From contig BFEA01000006.1 in the NCBI GenBank assembly GCA_003427395.1, positions 106,083-170,082 on the forward strand: a DNA stretch of 64,000 nucleotides. The letters run 5' to 3'. The DNA is from Chara braunii. Taxonomy: Eukaryota > Streptophyta > Charophyceae > Charales > Characeae. The notes below the pieces were generated by a model. That model had not been told where the DNA came from. It ran no database searches and was given only the letters and a program-made list of their open reading frames with translations. The position numbers and the translations under genes were made by a program. Shown here in pieces: positions 45,653 through 58,455 of the stretch; the first letter of the stretch is position 1; the number at the start of each line of letters is the position of its first letter.

Positions 45653-46825
45653 CTATCGCTTTATAAACAGATGGCCATCTCTTACTACGTAGAGATGCCT
45701 CATCTTCTGGGCTTTAGCACTTGCGTCCCTATCCCTTATTTCGCACGATATGAGTAACCCCAACTCCCGATAGATCCCGTCATATTCTTCTGCGCGGAAG
45801 GCCTCCCTGATTTCTCCCTCTTCGAACTCATTGTCCTGGCTCATAGGAACAAGACGTTCACTTCCCTCAGGACCAAATGAGCCCCTCTGGTCAAAACTCT
45901 CCTGTAGGAGTGTATTAGTGAGCAAATACATTTCTCTCATTAATTGCTCATGCTCCTCTACCTGGGTTGGGCCTTCCTCTATCGTCCTCACCTCCTCCGC
46001 CAGACTATGTGTACCCGCCAATGCCAACTTCATCATCCAGCCAACATCCTTATTCCCCCACGGATCTTCTTCCTGGAAGGGCTTGAGGACCAACTCCTCC
46101 CTTCGCTCGTATTCCCTTGGCGCTAGCCATATGGGATGCGTGACGCAACTAGGCACCTTCAACGACCATTCATTTATGTGGAGGCGGACATCCTCCTCCT
46201 GGTCCAAAAATCCGTCGACTGGCGGGGTATCCTCAATCAACCTTTGATTCGCCCCTTCCCAGTTGATATGGCTCAGCCCATCTGCCCTGTTCTTGTCCCC
46301 TGGAATCCTCTCCAACTCGAAGTTAAACATCCAAATGTAAGTCAACCACCTCGCGATGGTTGGGTCAGNTGGAGTATAACTTTTCAGGGAACACGCAAGC
46401 GCAGTAGGGTCCACCCTCAAAATGAGCCTCCTGCCAAAGATATAGTTCCGGAAGGTCCTTAGGCAATGGAGTACCGCCAACGTCTCCTTCTTAAACTGCG
46501 AGTAGTTCCTCTCAGTCGTATTGAGAGTACGACTTTCAAACCTTAGCAGCCTCTCCTTCCCATCTGCATCTGCCTGAATCATGACCCCTCCTAAGGCAGT
46601 TGGCCCAGCGTCCGTCTCGACAACGAATGGCCTTTCCTCCGTGGCCTCATAATTCGGCGCTCCCAGCACCAAGCCTCCTTCCTTGAACTCTCCCTTCATC
46701 CTTTCCACAGCCTTCTCCTGGTCTTCATCCCAGATCCACTCCTGATCCTGACGCACCAGCTTCCTCAAATGCTCCGTCTTGGTGGGGAAGTCCTTCACAA
46801 AACTTCTCAAACCCACAGGTCCCAA
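45653..46825 (-). pseudogene. RT connection and RNase H domain
   Basis: Begins with FVKDFPTKTEHLRKLV, the tail of the gypsy RT thumb (SFLG...F pattern), then WDEDQEKAVERMK and an RNase H with VETDAGPTALGGVM, QFKKETLAVLHCLRTFRNY, LRVDPTALACSL and GDKNRADGLSHINW, retaining acidic residues expected for catalysis. One N gives an unknown residue at about 46,369. It is out of frame with the RT by a shift near 46,820, and the frame ends at TAG 45,655-45,653. Confidence 0.85.
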
Positions 46826-47990
46826 GGAAGCTCCTCACATTCGTTATCGACTGAAAGGGGACTGGCCATTCTAGGATCTTTTCCGTTTTCTTCACATCTG
46901 GCGTCCACCCCTTCTCATTACAGACAAAGTCCAGGATCGTGACCTCCCTCATACAGTGCTTCGACTTGGGGCCGCTCGCCGTCAAGTTGTGCTCCTCCAG
47001 CAGACCCAGGACCTGATCGATATCCTGGATGTGTTTCCAGCTGAACCGTCTCACTTCGGGCATCACTTCGTCTTCCTTCTTCTCTTTTGGACCCTTGACC
47101 GCCAGATCGTCAATATAGGGCTGGGTAATATGTGAACTAATCGTCTGCATGGCCCTAATCATGTGTCTTTGCACCATCGTCACCGCATTAGTCCACCCCT
47201 GAGGGGCCACGTTCATGTGGATCAGCCCCCTTGGCGTATGCATTGCCGTTACCGGCCTATCTGGCGGGTATACGGAAAACTGGTCATACCTAGAATAAAG
47301 GTTTATAAGTGAGATTATAGGTCTTCCTGCGCATGACTCTGACAGGGCGTCCGCGTTCGGCAATCCTTCCGCGTCCCGCACTGTCATTGCATTCAATCGC
47401 TGTAAATCCTGCACCCACCGTAGCGTCCGGTTCGGCTTGATAAAACAAAACCAAGGTGAGGCATACGGTCCACTGGAGTAGACAGCCATGTGCGTCCGCA
47501 TCTTCCCGTCCATGTAGTCCACCACCTTCTTCTCCTCATCTGGATTCAGGTATCGCGCGCCCCTTAGATTCCACGGCCCGTGTGGGACGGTATGGATTCG
47601 TATCATTGGGATCTTATCCACGTCCAACCTCTCACGCTCGTCATCATTAAACGCATATGCGCAATGCCTCCTCTTCATGGTCTCCACCATCAAGGTCCTC
47701 TCCTGGGGCGAAAGGAAGCCAGGCTCGCCAATTATCAGCCCCTCCTCATTTTCGTTATTGATGCGGCACGGCCCTGCCTGCGCGCGCTCCCGCATATGTC
47801 TTATCAGCCCTCGCTCCCGCTCATAATAGGCTTCCTCATCCTCCATGACAAGCACAGGGACCGGGCGGCACTTCTTATCTATAGTCTTGTACCGCCTTTG
47901 GGAGCCCTGCTTAAGCCCTCCCCTAAAAAAGGCCGACTTGTCGTTCGGGCCTGGGACATCGCAGGGTCCCCTTTCCTTCCGGGAAGCCGA
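46725..47990 (-). pseudogene. Gypsy-type reverse transcriptase
   Basis: Synthesises cDNA from element RNA. The RT frame is open from about 47,990, where it overlaps the end of the protease frame; FFRGGLKQGSQRRYKTIDKK reads well before the first ATG at 47,855. Motifs: TVPHGPWNLRGARY, ASPWFCFIKPNRTLRWVQDL, LNAMTVRDAEGLPNADAL, SLINLYSRYDQFSV (motif A, with Asn where the catalytic Asp is expected), APQGWTNAVTMVQRHM, and the catalytic box QPYIDDLAVKGP. The thumb ends in ITNVRSFLGTCGF, where the frame shifts to RNase H. The motif set resembles a gypsy lineage I know best from basidiomycete genomes rather than the common plant Tat or CRM lineages. Confidence 0.8.
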
Positions 47991-49516
47991 TAGATCAGTT
48001 CCACTTCTCCCACCTGAGGGCTCTCCAGGACCTGCTCCCTCAATGCCTTTATAGCCTCAGGGTCAGCCATATCATGCGCCGCCACCACCTCCATTGCCTT
48101 ATTCACGTCGTTAAGGCTTAGGGACAATACCTCGCCCACTCCTTCCTTTTCTTGTTCCTCCAGGAGTCTTCGTCGCGCGTACTCAGACTCCTCGAAGGTA
48201 AAGGAGCCAAGGTTGAGCCTGTTCCTCCCACTTCCGGGCCCTGTGTTCCGGCACTTTATGATTTCGTAGTTCCCGCAGGCCGGATAAGATAGGGCCAGGA
48301 TCATCGTCCCCTCATGCCTATTGAAGACCAAAGTCTCCGTTCGGCAGAGGAACGACCTCCCCAGAAGGATAGGGTGGTCGACATCGGGCATGACGAAGAA
48401 GCACGTTCGCGCCCTTACCCTCCCAATTTCCACCATCACGTTAGACGAGGTGCCGCAGAAAATCGCCTTACAATTGACCTCATGCAACACACCATGATCC
48501 GAATGATTAACCTCCAGCCCTAGCATAGTCGCGTCCCGCTCCCGGATGATATTCATCTCGGCGCCTGTGTCCACCATTGCGATGCTCGGCTGGTCTCTTG
48601 CCTTCAGATCCACCAACCCACATGCCACACATTTCCAATCCATCCTGGTGCCCGCCTCTGTCCATTCTATCTCTCTGGGCAGAATTGAGCTCAGGTGGAC
48701 GTTGGGCACTAACCTTCGTGAGAGCCGCCCTTTCAGCTCGTCACGGAGCCTTGGTGCCGACACCAAGATATCCTTTAGATTCATCAAATCGTTGTGGCCC
48801 TCCAGGAGCTTGTCCACCATTCGCTCCACGTCAAAACCTTCCTCCAGCCGGACCGCATACTTCTTCCTTTTTGGCACGCCATCGTGCAGGCTCGGCTCCG
48901 CCCCTCCCTGAATTCCTCTCTTTTTGGCCCTCTGCTCGGCTCGCTGGTCCTCCTCCTGCCGGAGCCTCTCATCCTCTTCGTCATCAACCTCCTCTTCCTC
49001 CTCCTGAACCTCCATCACTTCCTTCCTTCGTTCAGGCTCAGGTTCCCTTCGAGGAGGCGCCCGGCCAGGTGCCTGGCTGGGCCCTTCACTAGCGGTAGCC
49101 CTACTTTGGCCCCTAGTCTGCGCGGCCTGTGGCACCCTTCCATGTGACGTAGGGGGCCTGAAGGTCATCCCTGACCTAGGACCTGCCCCAGTCGTCGCCA
49201 CGCTTGGACACCCTTGCGGTCCTGATGATGAATCCGGGTCGGACCCATAGAGCATTACTTCAGGAAGGTTCATTTCCCACTCTCGAGCCTCCTCACACAT
49301 CACCCTCAATCGTTCCTGGTACCTGCCCACCTTCGCCAGCAGGTCCTCCATCCTTTCCAAGATGGTCAAGGCTGACTCTCTTACCACCTCCTGCGCCTCA
49401 TCATCTAACTCCACGACTATAGGCTCCTCCTTTATAGTCCCTGCTTTTAGTTGTTGAGTCACTTCCTCACTCTCATCCACGATCTCTTCGACCCTTACAC
49501 CCGGGTCCTCCCTTTC
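47879..49516 (-). pseudogene. Protease region (retropepsin) of the gag-pro frame
   Basis: Aspartic protease that would cut the polyprotein. In frame with gag, separated from it by a TGA (49,666-49,664) and a TAG (49,519-49,517). A long Pro/Glu/Arg-rich acidic linker precedes the protease core: SIAMVDTGAEMNIIRE (catalytic DTG, about 48,590-48,540), then CGTSSNVMVEIG and HPILLGRSFL, the usual second signature. About 200 further residues lead to the overlap with the RT frame. The frame change falls near a purine-rich GGAAGGAAAGGGGA (about 47,980); this could be decay or a ribosomal frameshift site. Confidence 0.8.
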
Positions 49517-49663
49517 CTACCATATCCTGAACATCGTTGGGGCTGTTGGTGGCCCTGCCGCCGCTCGTCTGAGGGCTTCCTGCCTAATCCCTCCCGGGGT
49601 CTTGGGATCGATGTGCTTCCCCCACCTATCGTATATGTCCCCATCCAAGCAGGAGGAGATCAG

Positions 49664-51109
49664 TCATGCCAGCTCGTCATCCCGCCGCTGTTGGCAGAAC
49701 CTTATGGTGTGGCCCACCTCGCCACAATGCCAACAAGTTGCGTTTTGCCAATCGAAGCAGGGCCTCCCATATCCTTGGCCCCCCTCCTGGCTGCCCTGAC
49801 CGCCCTGGCTCTGGCCTCCCTGATTATTCCAACCACCCCCACGGCCCCAACCACTCCCTCCTCGTCCCCGGCCACGCCCTCCTCGACCCCCTTGGCCCCA
49901 GCCCCCATTGCCTTGCCCGCCTTGTCCTTGGCCCCCTCCCCCGGCCACACTAGCCTGCGAGGCCTGTTGGGAGGGCGGCGGTTGGGCCACAGGCTGGCCT
50001 TGGGTTGCCGGATAGCTCGGGGGGCCCATACTGGCCGATGGGCCCGAATAGGGGACCATGTGTCCCATGTGGGCTTGACTCCCTCCACATGAGGCACAGT
50101 GGTTGCAACTAGGCCAGGGTGCGGACTGACAATGCGGCACCCAGTGCCCGCAAGTTGGTGGCGGCCCCATATGCGATAGTCCCGCTGGCGCTGGCGCGGC
50201 CGCGGCGACAGGCGGCGGTGCAACAATGGCTTGGGGAACCTGCCCCCTCCCTGATCCCTGCCCTCCCAGTAGCAGGTTACGCTGCTTCATCTGGGCCTTA
50301 GTCAGGGCTTGGGAGCCCGTCTCCCCTCCGCCGTAGTCCTCCTGCCCAACCTCCTCCTCTACTGCCCCTGACGCCCGGCCTTGGGCCACTAGCACCCCTC
50401 TTTTCTGTATTTCCGCTTCGTTGTCATACCCCAGTGCTGCCAACACGTCCGTAACGATTCTCTTCACCCCTGGGGGCCCGGATGCGGTAGCATCCCTCTC
50501 CTTCCTCTTGCGCCTTTGCAGCCTCATTTGGTGCTGCTCCACCTGGTCCAGGCTCCCTTCTTCCACTCCTTTGTCAATGGTTGCCCAAGTGAGCCTCTCA
50601 CTCCCTTCCCCATACTTTGTCAGCTCTGTGGCCTCCGAGCCTGTAAGCAATCCCAGGAATGTGGCGCACTGCGCCTCCTCCGAAATCCCGTGCACTTTCC
50701 TCGCCTTTTTCTTAAATTCGTGCACGAACGCCCCAATGGTAGAGAAGTCTTCCTTGTTCATGGCCTCCAATTCGGCCATGGTCAACAGGCCATCCCCCAG
50801 CCTATACTTCCTTCGCATCAGGTCCCCAAACTTTCTCCAATTGTCACCGGCGGCGTCCACGACCTTACTTACTTTCCGATGGTGACTATGCAGGACGTAC
50901 CTTAGAACCCGCTGGAGCTTGACCTCATCTGTCAGCCCTACCAGCGCCTGCTCTGTCAGATCCAACCAGTCAAATACCCGATCCCCTTTGAAATGAAATG
51001 TCTCGACCTTTGGGACATTGATCGGCGCCCTCTCGCGCTTGTCCAAGGCATCGATGAGGTCGTCGAGAGTCACAAGCCTTCTCCCACCTTCCGCCATCTC
51101 CTCTGGCAT
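49664..51109 (-). pseudogene. Gag polyprotein (capsid and CCHC nucleocapsid)
   Basis: Particle-forming protein. I choose ATG 51,109-51,107 because the first codon of the open frame (51,118) is TTG. Capsid-type residues: VPKVETFHFKGDRVFDWLDL and VKLQRVLRYVLHSHHRKV, then FSTIGAFVHEFKKKARKVHG and ATFLGLLTGSEATELTKYG, the Retrotrans_gag pattern. A Gly/Gln/Pro-rich linker (about 50,330-49,790) ends in the knuckle CWHCGEVGHTIRFC (CX2CX4HX4C, about 49,730-49,690). The TGA at 49,666-49,664 stands where reading continues in frame into the protease region, so gag and pro were one frame. Confidence 0.85.
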
Positions 51110-51491
51110 TTTGACCAATCGCCTCCGGCTTCAAACTTCTTGTTATAAGAAATGATAGGACGAAAGACCCCACTCAGCGACTCAATCCTTCACGACCCTA
51201 TCGAGTTGACCCCTCAAGCATCCGACGCTCTAGACCTGGCAGACATCTCTCTTCTCATTCTCCCTTAGGCCTACCTAGATAAGGCCTACCCTTCTCATAA
51301 GATCTCCTCTCACACTTGCCTTATTCAAGCTGTCAGCCAAGCCGTCAATCAATCAATCATTCACCCACAGTCATATAGATCACCATACAGTCCATCTCAT
51401 AGTTTTTCCCTTACTCACTCATATGCCTAGTTTCTCCCTCACTCCCATACCCGGATGTCGTTCCACCAGGGACAACGGTAGGTTTTCGTTA
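51110..51491 (-). other. Leader between PBS and gag
   Basis: Untranslated leader of the element, about 380 bp. No motif recognised apart from AATCAATCAATCATTCA-like words near 51,345-51,365. Confidence 0.6.
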
Positions 51492-51509
51492 TCCCCGGCA
51501 ACGGCGCCA
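51492..51509 (-). promoter_or_regulatory. Primer-binding site
   Basis: On the minus strand TGGCGCCGTTGCCGGGGA starts two bases inside the 5' LTR end. It is complementary to a tRNA 3' end including CCA. From memory this 18-mer is the tRNA-Asp-type PBS of plant Athila/Tat-group elements; the tRNA identity should be confirmed. Its position fixes the element on the minus strand and confirms the inner LTR border. Confidence 0.9.
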
Positions 51510-53699
51510 CCTGTCGAGCGCATCGGTCCGGCACCTCGCGCGGCAGTGCGGGACCCTCTCGGTCGCGTCACGCAGGAGTTGGACCAACCTCGACACGAAC
51601 ACGCAAATGGAGCTTCCTTAGGCCGCTCCGGCCGAGTGCGCCAGCCATACCTCTCGCGAGCCCCTACGACAGGATAGGGCCTACGCGAGGCACATCTTAC
51701 CGCCACCTTATGAGAGTTGTCACCTCCCATTGGTGGGTGTATCCCCGCCGAGCTACCAGTCCACAATACGAAAGTTGATCGACTGCAATCGTAGAGGTGA
51801 ACCAGCCGAGGGCGTTTCTCGTTCGTTGTAGCATAGGGGGTACGCGCGGTACTACACCTATCGGACCCGCACGCGAACCGACATCTCGGGGGGTTGAGGT
51901 CCCAAGCGCGACTCGTCGTCGGTCGACTAGGACACATCCCACACACCATACGCACATCACTCTAACAACACAGAAATAACAAAATACACACACGCACACG
52001 TACGAAACGACACGATAACGCATATCACTCTTAACAAATATAAAATAAAAAACACATGCCCACGCACACACGCAAGACAGCACGACACAAACAACGTGAT
52101 AACGCTCCTAGCCCCTCGGTAGCCAACCCATAACTTTTCCGACGCGGAAATCGGATAGGCGTCGCGCGCGAGACCCGATATAAAACCGCGCGAACGCGAG
52201 GCTATCTCATATCGACTTGCAATGCAAATGTGCGCAAGCCGTCGCAATGATGGTACTATGTAGTACCCATACTCACGCTGTCCTCGTTAATCTAAAGGGT
52301 CATATTTGACACTGAAGTGTCGGCTGACACGCGCCTTGAGGGTTAATCTCTCGACGCCAGACAGCCGTCATGCGCGTTTGGAGACCACACACCCTCTTCT
52401 GCACCCTTATGCAGAGTGGGCGGTACACAGGCCCATGCCTGTGGTGGTAGTCGTCTCTCGCGGCCCTAGGGATAAGTCCTCCCCGGGCCTAGGCGAAAGT
52501 CAAGGGGTTTGACTTTGACGGCCGTCACGGACTACAACATCCAACCATAAAAATTAAAAAAAAGCACGCACGAAACCAAAAAGAGGGAATAGGGCAAAGG
52601 TCTCGTGGCTCTTAAAAGGACTCGTGACCTTGGAGCACCCTTCCCCTCTATGGGTGGTGTCGGTGGCCTATACTAATCCCAAGCGCTGCGCCTACGTGCA
52701 AGCCCGACGATCCTATAACTTTTAGGGGCTGGGGCGGCGAGACGTCGCGGCGGGTTGTCTCGCCGGCCAAAGTAATTAGGCTATGTGCGAGGGGAAACCC
52801 CTTCCCTGCAGAGCCTAGGGCTTGGGATATCCTAGACAAAGACCTTGAATCCCGGCCCAGGACCAACGTCCGACCATTGAAAGCCCCAAGACGCAAATAG
52901 GCAGACGGGAGGGTCTCCCCTACGCCCCTCGACCTCAACCTTTAACCGGGTTTTAACATGGCCTCTTAGGTCTCTCGAGCACTTATCATAGGTATACCCA
53001 CGCATACATGCATAAGGGAAATAGAAATACGACGATCACTTCTCACAGGCACAGTGGGACTCCTCACAACCATGTATATGTATATGGGATCGCAGGCAGT
53101 CCAAATCCAAAATCCGAGCCACAGGACATACCTGCAATCACACCAAGAATCAAGCGACAAAACACTCACTACACAGAGTCAACCCGGATCATTCCCAATG
53201 CTCATACCTCTTCGCTTTAGCCATGCAAGCCCCAACCGTCGATCCAACCAACCTGAATTAAATACTCAGCACCTTTGTTAAATGGTCATTCAATAAAAGT
53301 CCGGGTGAAACCCCTAACAAACAGTAAAACCACCAGCGCTAAAGCCTTTTAGGTTGAGTGTAGAGAGTGAGTTGGAATTGAGTCGAAGACCTACGAATCG
53401 GCAACCGACCTGCTATCAGTGATAACAATAGGTGATCCTCAGGGGATCAAGCTGAGTCTAGTCCTGATCTTGAATCAGACACCCCAAAGGACCTATAACA
53501 CAAGATAGGTCAAACGCCCAAGCTAAATCATCAGCATATGGAGGATAAACCTCCATAGCACATTTTCACTCAAAACCTCCCTGCCAACTAAGTTCAAATC
53601 TACCTTTAAGCCAGTGCCCAAGCAAAGGTAGACTAATGGTTGAATCTCCCCTATTCAGGGTGGATTGCCAGAATCGCCACCTGTCAAAATATAATCTAA

Positions 53700-54240
53700 C
53701 TCCTCTAATTAAGAAAATTTCGGCAGCGCTTCCCGTAGGAAAAGTGCCTTTTCATAATTTATATAAGCTAAGATATCAAAAAGAGGAGTAATCTATAACT
53801 CTGGAAAGTCAAATTTTGTCTAACTCCCTGAATTAGTAGAATTTTGGGCAGCATCCCCTTTGGAATCGGGGATTACCCAGATTTATACCAAGCCAAATTT
53901 GGACTCAGCCCCCAGCCTTGAGTTCAACTTAGACAAAATCTAACTAATTCCTTAGTTTTACAGAAATTTCGGCAGCACTCCCCTTAGAAAGTGCTCTCCC
54001 AAAATTTACATAAGGCTAAGTCTGAAACCTGAGACTAACTTTGGCTTCCCAAAGCCCAGTTTTGTCTAACTCCCTGAATTAGCAAAAAATTGGGCAGCAC
54101 TCCCTTTAGAAAAGGAGGTTTTCCAGATTTTTACTAAGTCAGATATGACGAAAAGACATGTTAAACTTTGACAAGTCAAAATTTGTCTAACTCCTTAAAT
54201 CTCTAAAAATTTCGGTCGCGCTTCCCGTAGAGAAAGTAGC
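53700..54240. repeat. ~120-bp tandem array in the right LTR
   Basis: Counterpart of 34,600-35,130 with the same unit order. Substitutions and a longer fourth spacer show independent drift. Confidence 0.65.
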
Positions 54241-54549
54241 TTACCAAAATTTATGCAAGTCCAAGTATAATAGCGAGTCTCATAAATGCAAGAATCAATC
54301 TAAGTAAAATAAAGTCAACTCAGAAAATGCAGGAATTTACCTAACTCCTATTGCTCTAGCACGTGGCGAGCCTCTAAAGCAACTACCTGTGAACCTGAAA
54401 CCCAGACCAAGTAGTAATCTCACTCAGCCACATGCAGGCCAAAGCACAAAGGTAAGTACTCTCACCAACCCCAAATTCTTTTAGCAAACAATAGTTCATG
54501 CTTCCTCAGTAAGTTACCCCTTTATACCCAACTTACATAAGGCATAAGT

Positions 54550-54727
54550 CGGGGCACATGAACTTACAAAGCGCGGCCAACTTAGCCAGGCCTAAAGTCA
54601 GAATACCTAAACTTATAGAGCGTTCTGACTTGGTCAGGTATACACCAACAAATGGCACAACCACTTCTCTCTTTCTTGGGCGCATGACTAGGCTACTCTA
54701 GTCGCCCTGAACTGTTAAATAGCCAAG

Positions 54728-54768
<41 letters not shown>

Positions 54769-55500
54769 TAATTATTCAAAAGGGACATAAGGCTGAGCCG
54801 CTCAACTTAGAACACTGCTCAACCTGCCCAAGATCACCTTCAGTTATATTTCTTAGTTATACTCTCTTCTTTGTGATAAGCTATAGCCAGGCTACCTAAA
54901 CTTATAGAGCGGTTTGACTAGCCTGTCCTTAATAGCATAGTAATACAATATAGCCAGGTTATATCCATTGGGTTCCAACATGTACAAGGCATTGGGTCAG
55001 ACTACCTGAACTTATAGAGCGGTCTGATACTCTGNCAGGTTCGTTTCTCTCTGGTCNAGTTTGTGCGAGGCAGAGGGACAGGCTACCTAAACTTATAGAG
55101 CGGTCAGTCCCCTGCCAGGATTATCCCCTCAAAACAAAACAGGAGGAGGGTCAAGCCACCTAAACTTATAGAGCGGTTCAGACCTCCTCATTTAGAAACA
55201 ATGAAACAGAAGAAATCCCTTAATAAACAAGGCGACCCAGGGTACCTAAACTTATAGAGCACCCTAAGCCCCTGGAAATCGAGCACAATCAACCCACGCA
55301 CGTCAGAGCAGTCAGNACACCTAAACTTATAGAGNGNCNTGACCCTCCATGCAATTCACANCACNAGGTCTCCCCAAACTTATGGGGACATCCCAGCCTC
55401 CAGAGNTTCAGGCTACCTGANCTTATAGAGCGGCNNGAGGCTCCATNCAAACCAATAAACAAAGCGCTGGGCTTCCCCAAACTTATGGGGACCTCCCANC
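54550..55500. repeat. Variable-stem hairpin array in the right LTR
   Basis: Same units as 35,415-36,350. From about 54,930 it is identical to the left LTR including N bases (for example 55,035 and 35,883). Upstream of that the two arrays differ slightly, for example GCGGTTTGAC against GCGGCTTGAC, while the AAGTCAGAA/TTCTGACTT stem is kept. Confidence 0.75.
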
Positions 55501-57959
55501 CTTGACGACCCAACCAGTNTGCACACAATANTGCCTTCCTCNNAACCTTACCCCAGATGCAATCCATTTCATTCACAATCTGCTTTNAGGCAATCAACAA
55601 GCTGAACTGAGATTTGCCCATACATTCCTTTACTTCAATCTGACTTATGTCCTGAGAGTCAAACTCAAAACCAAGTATAGGATCCACACAATATACTCAG
55701 TCAAATGAAAGGGGGATGTACCGGTAGGGGTTCTAACGGGTTTATAGAGGGAGTCAAGGGATTACCACTCAGTTCCCTACCTCCAGGACTCCGCCTGAAC
55801 CCCGGCAGAGCTCCCGCAATCGGTGGGGCAACCTCCCACAGAGGCCTTGGCGCGGGTTACGGGCCACCCGCCCGCCTGCCGCCTTCCTCTCAGAGCCAAA
55901 AGACTAGACTTAAAGGAAAGGATAGATAGAGAGAATTTAAGACCCTCAGATCCCAAGGGGTTGCGCTCAGCCTCGTGTGAGAGGGCTTTGATTCCTTCAA
56001 TCGCCCGAGGGCCACGCAATGGCGGCCAAATAGAAGCTGCAGCTTGGTCTGACCGGCAGTCAAATGTCAAAATCAAATTCTCTGATGGCCTTCCGAACCG
56101 CAACAACGACCCCCCTTCGCCACAGCCCACCCAGTCTCCTTTATGGGGGGGCGTAGCAACCCACACAAACAACTGTGTACCCAGGGTTTCGTACGCAACA
56201 GCAGATTGNTGTGGCGCATAGCAATGCCCTTAGTATCCCCAACCAGCAGCAGCGATAGTTACCGCGGCGCCTTCAGCAGCAGCTGCAACCACAACTACCA
56301 TGGCACCCTCACCAATCAGTTGTAACTGAGCAGGGCTATAACCAGCTTGCTCCACCAACCTTCTCATTAGCGAATACACATCAGGAACACGGCTAAATAT
56401 TGGACTTTAAGCAGTTGCAGTAGCTGACCAGTAAGTAGGCCCCCACTCCTTAGCCACTACCTGTGATAAAACAATCAACACGCTAACCCGTAGGTAGGTC
56501 TTCACACCCACGCCCCGCCTTGCTCCTCTTACCCTATGAGGTGGGCAACCTCAGAACGAGGTTCCCTCTGAAAAACGACGAGGTACGCACTCGCTCGCCT
56601 CTGATGCAGTATGGAAGCCTCTGAAATCACAACTCCCCTCCCAGCTTCTGCAAATGGGATATGCAATCTCAGAGTGAGCCTTCAGTCCGAAAACCGTCAG
56701 GTGCGTGTTCCCTATTTCCTTCCCAGCCTTGCTTTCGTTCCTCTTCTTTCCTGCTACTTCCGAACGTCCCTGGCCAACTCTACGGCCAGGCTCGTACACT
56801 TACAGCCCCTTCCACGTGCTGGCTCTAGGCCCCTTCGTAGCTCGGCCCCCCTCGCGCGCACAAGCTGGCTAAGAGTAGCCCCCGACCGCGCGACTGCTTC
56901 GTGCTACTTTCGTCGATCGGGTATACAGGATCGAACAAAATCCCCCTCACGCGGTCCGGTACACTGCTTCCCCAAGATACATCCGGATTGACAGGGAGAG
57001 CCTCCCTCCGTCGGTGGAAAGAGCGTTGTGCCGGGCAGCAGGTAAATCCCCAACCCTGCGACAACTCTCGCACTCTTGGCATCAACAGGACGGGCAGCGT
57101 CGGAGTGAATCTCCCGCTAGAACGAGGAGAGATACACTACTTCCAACCGCCATGCGCCCCGCGGACCACCAAGGCTACCTTGCTCTATGGGATGAGCAAG
57201 GTCGAATGAACCTACCACCGGACCCCGGCTAGGTGCACCGGCACTTCAGAGTCCCCCTCCCCCGGCGCAACCTATGAATCTCGCGGCGCCAACTTCGCCA
57301 CTCCCAGGACCAGACGGGGCCGCCACCAGATTCACGATCTGTCAAACTCCCGGTTTAACTCCTTTACTCACCCGTCTCTATCGAGGAACGGGTGGACCAC
57401 GATTTCTACTCACACCACCTCCCCTCTCACCATAGCCTAGCGCAAACCATGCCTTACCTTCCTCCTATTCTCCCGGCCTAATCTCAATTGTTACCTCATA
57501 ATCAAATTCGCCCTATCAGAAAATCTCTACTCCGCTTCTCTTCTTACCTCGTTCTCACTAGGAAGCGGGCAAGATACATAACGTTTGCCTCTCACTATGA
57601 CTGTTTCCACCATAACTCCTCTCTATGCACAACTAAACACCGGTCCCGGCCAAACCACCTTCTCTGCGCGAAATCAAACTCCACCTTTAGCTTCACAATG
57701 TCCGAAAGCCCCTGAATCCCTGGCTTCCTCGCTCGATTCTAGGAAGGATCGAGCGGGCGGCACCACCAGAACTGCGCTCGGTTATCGCTTCCCTTGCCCG
57801 CACGCACCCGACACCGTTTTGCATCCACGTTCGCCCCGTTCCCCTCCTGTTGACATCAACTTACTAATATCCCACTCATAGCGCAACTGCTAACAACGGT
57901 CCGTCCTCGTAATAACAAGTGAGACAACGGGAGAGTGAAAAATCCGAAATGCTCGTGCC

Positions 57960-58455
57960 TCTCCCCGATTTATGTGCGTCATTCTTCGCGTAGGGGCCAT
58001 GCTAATCTTCTCTGTATCGTCCGGACGTCTGCAGGTCTCTCGAAAGCTTGACCGGGGCGTTGCCCCGCGGTGGCACCAAAGGCCCCACGCCCCGTTTTGC
58101 CCTTTCACACGCACCCTGCTCGATTCCCATCCGGGTTCGCTTCCGGATTTTGCATGTGTCATCCTTGCGCAGGGGCCATGCAAATCTTTCCCGTATCGTT
58201 CCCATTTTCACAGATGTCGCGAAGGACTTCCACCCGCCCGACACCCCATCCGGGTTCCCTTTCAGATTTTCGCTTGTTGACTATGCCGACTCCCTCAGCC
58301 TCACTCAGATCCTGTCCCAAAGGGGGATCCGCCTCAACGGCAGCCCCACTCACTTAGCCCTCCCCCGCATGAACCCGGCCTCCCCTCTGGGGTCTATACA
58401 TATGAACCCTGCACATGGGCCAGGCAGATCTCCTCTATGTCATTGCCAGATCTCC
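57960..58455 (-). ncRNA. U6 snRNA-like modules (three, degenerate) in the right LTR
   Basis: Module a (58,053-57,960) reads GATACAGAGAAGATTAGC then ATGGCCCCTACGCG on the minus strand, an almost perfect U6 core. Module b (58,231-58,143) spans nearly all of U6, from a degenerate AAGTCCTTCGCGACATCTG 5' hairpin region through CCCCTGCGCAAGGATGACAC. Module c (about 58,455-58,410) is partial. Module a is closer to U6 here than in the left LTR. Orientation is the same as the element. Confidence 0.75.
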
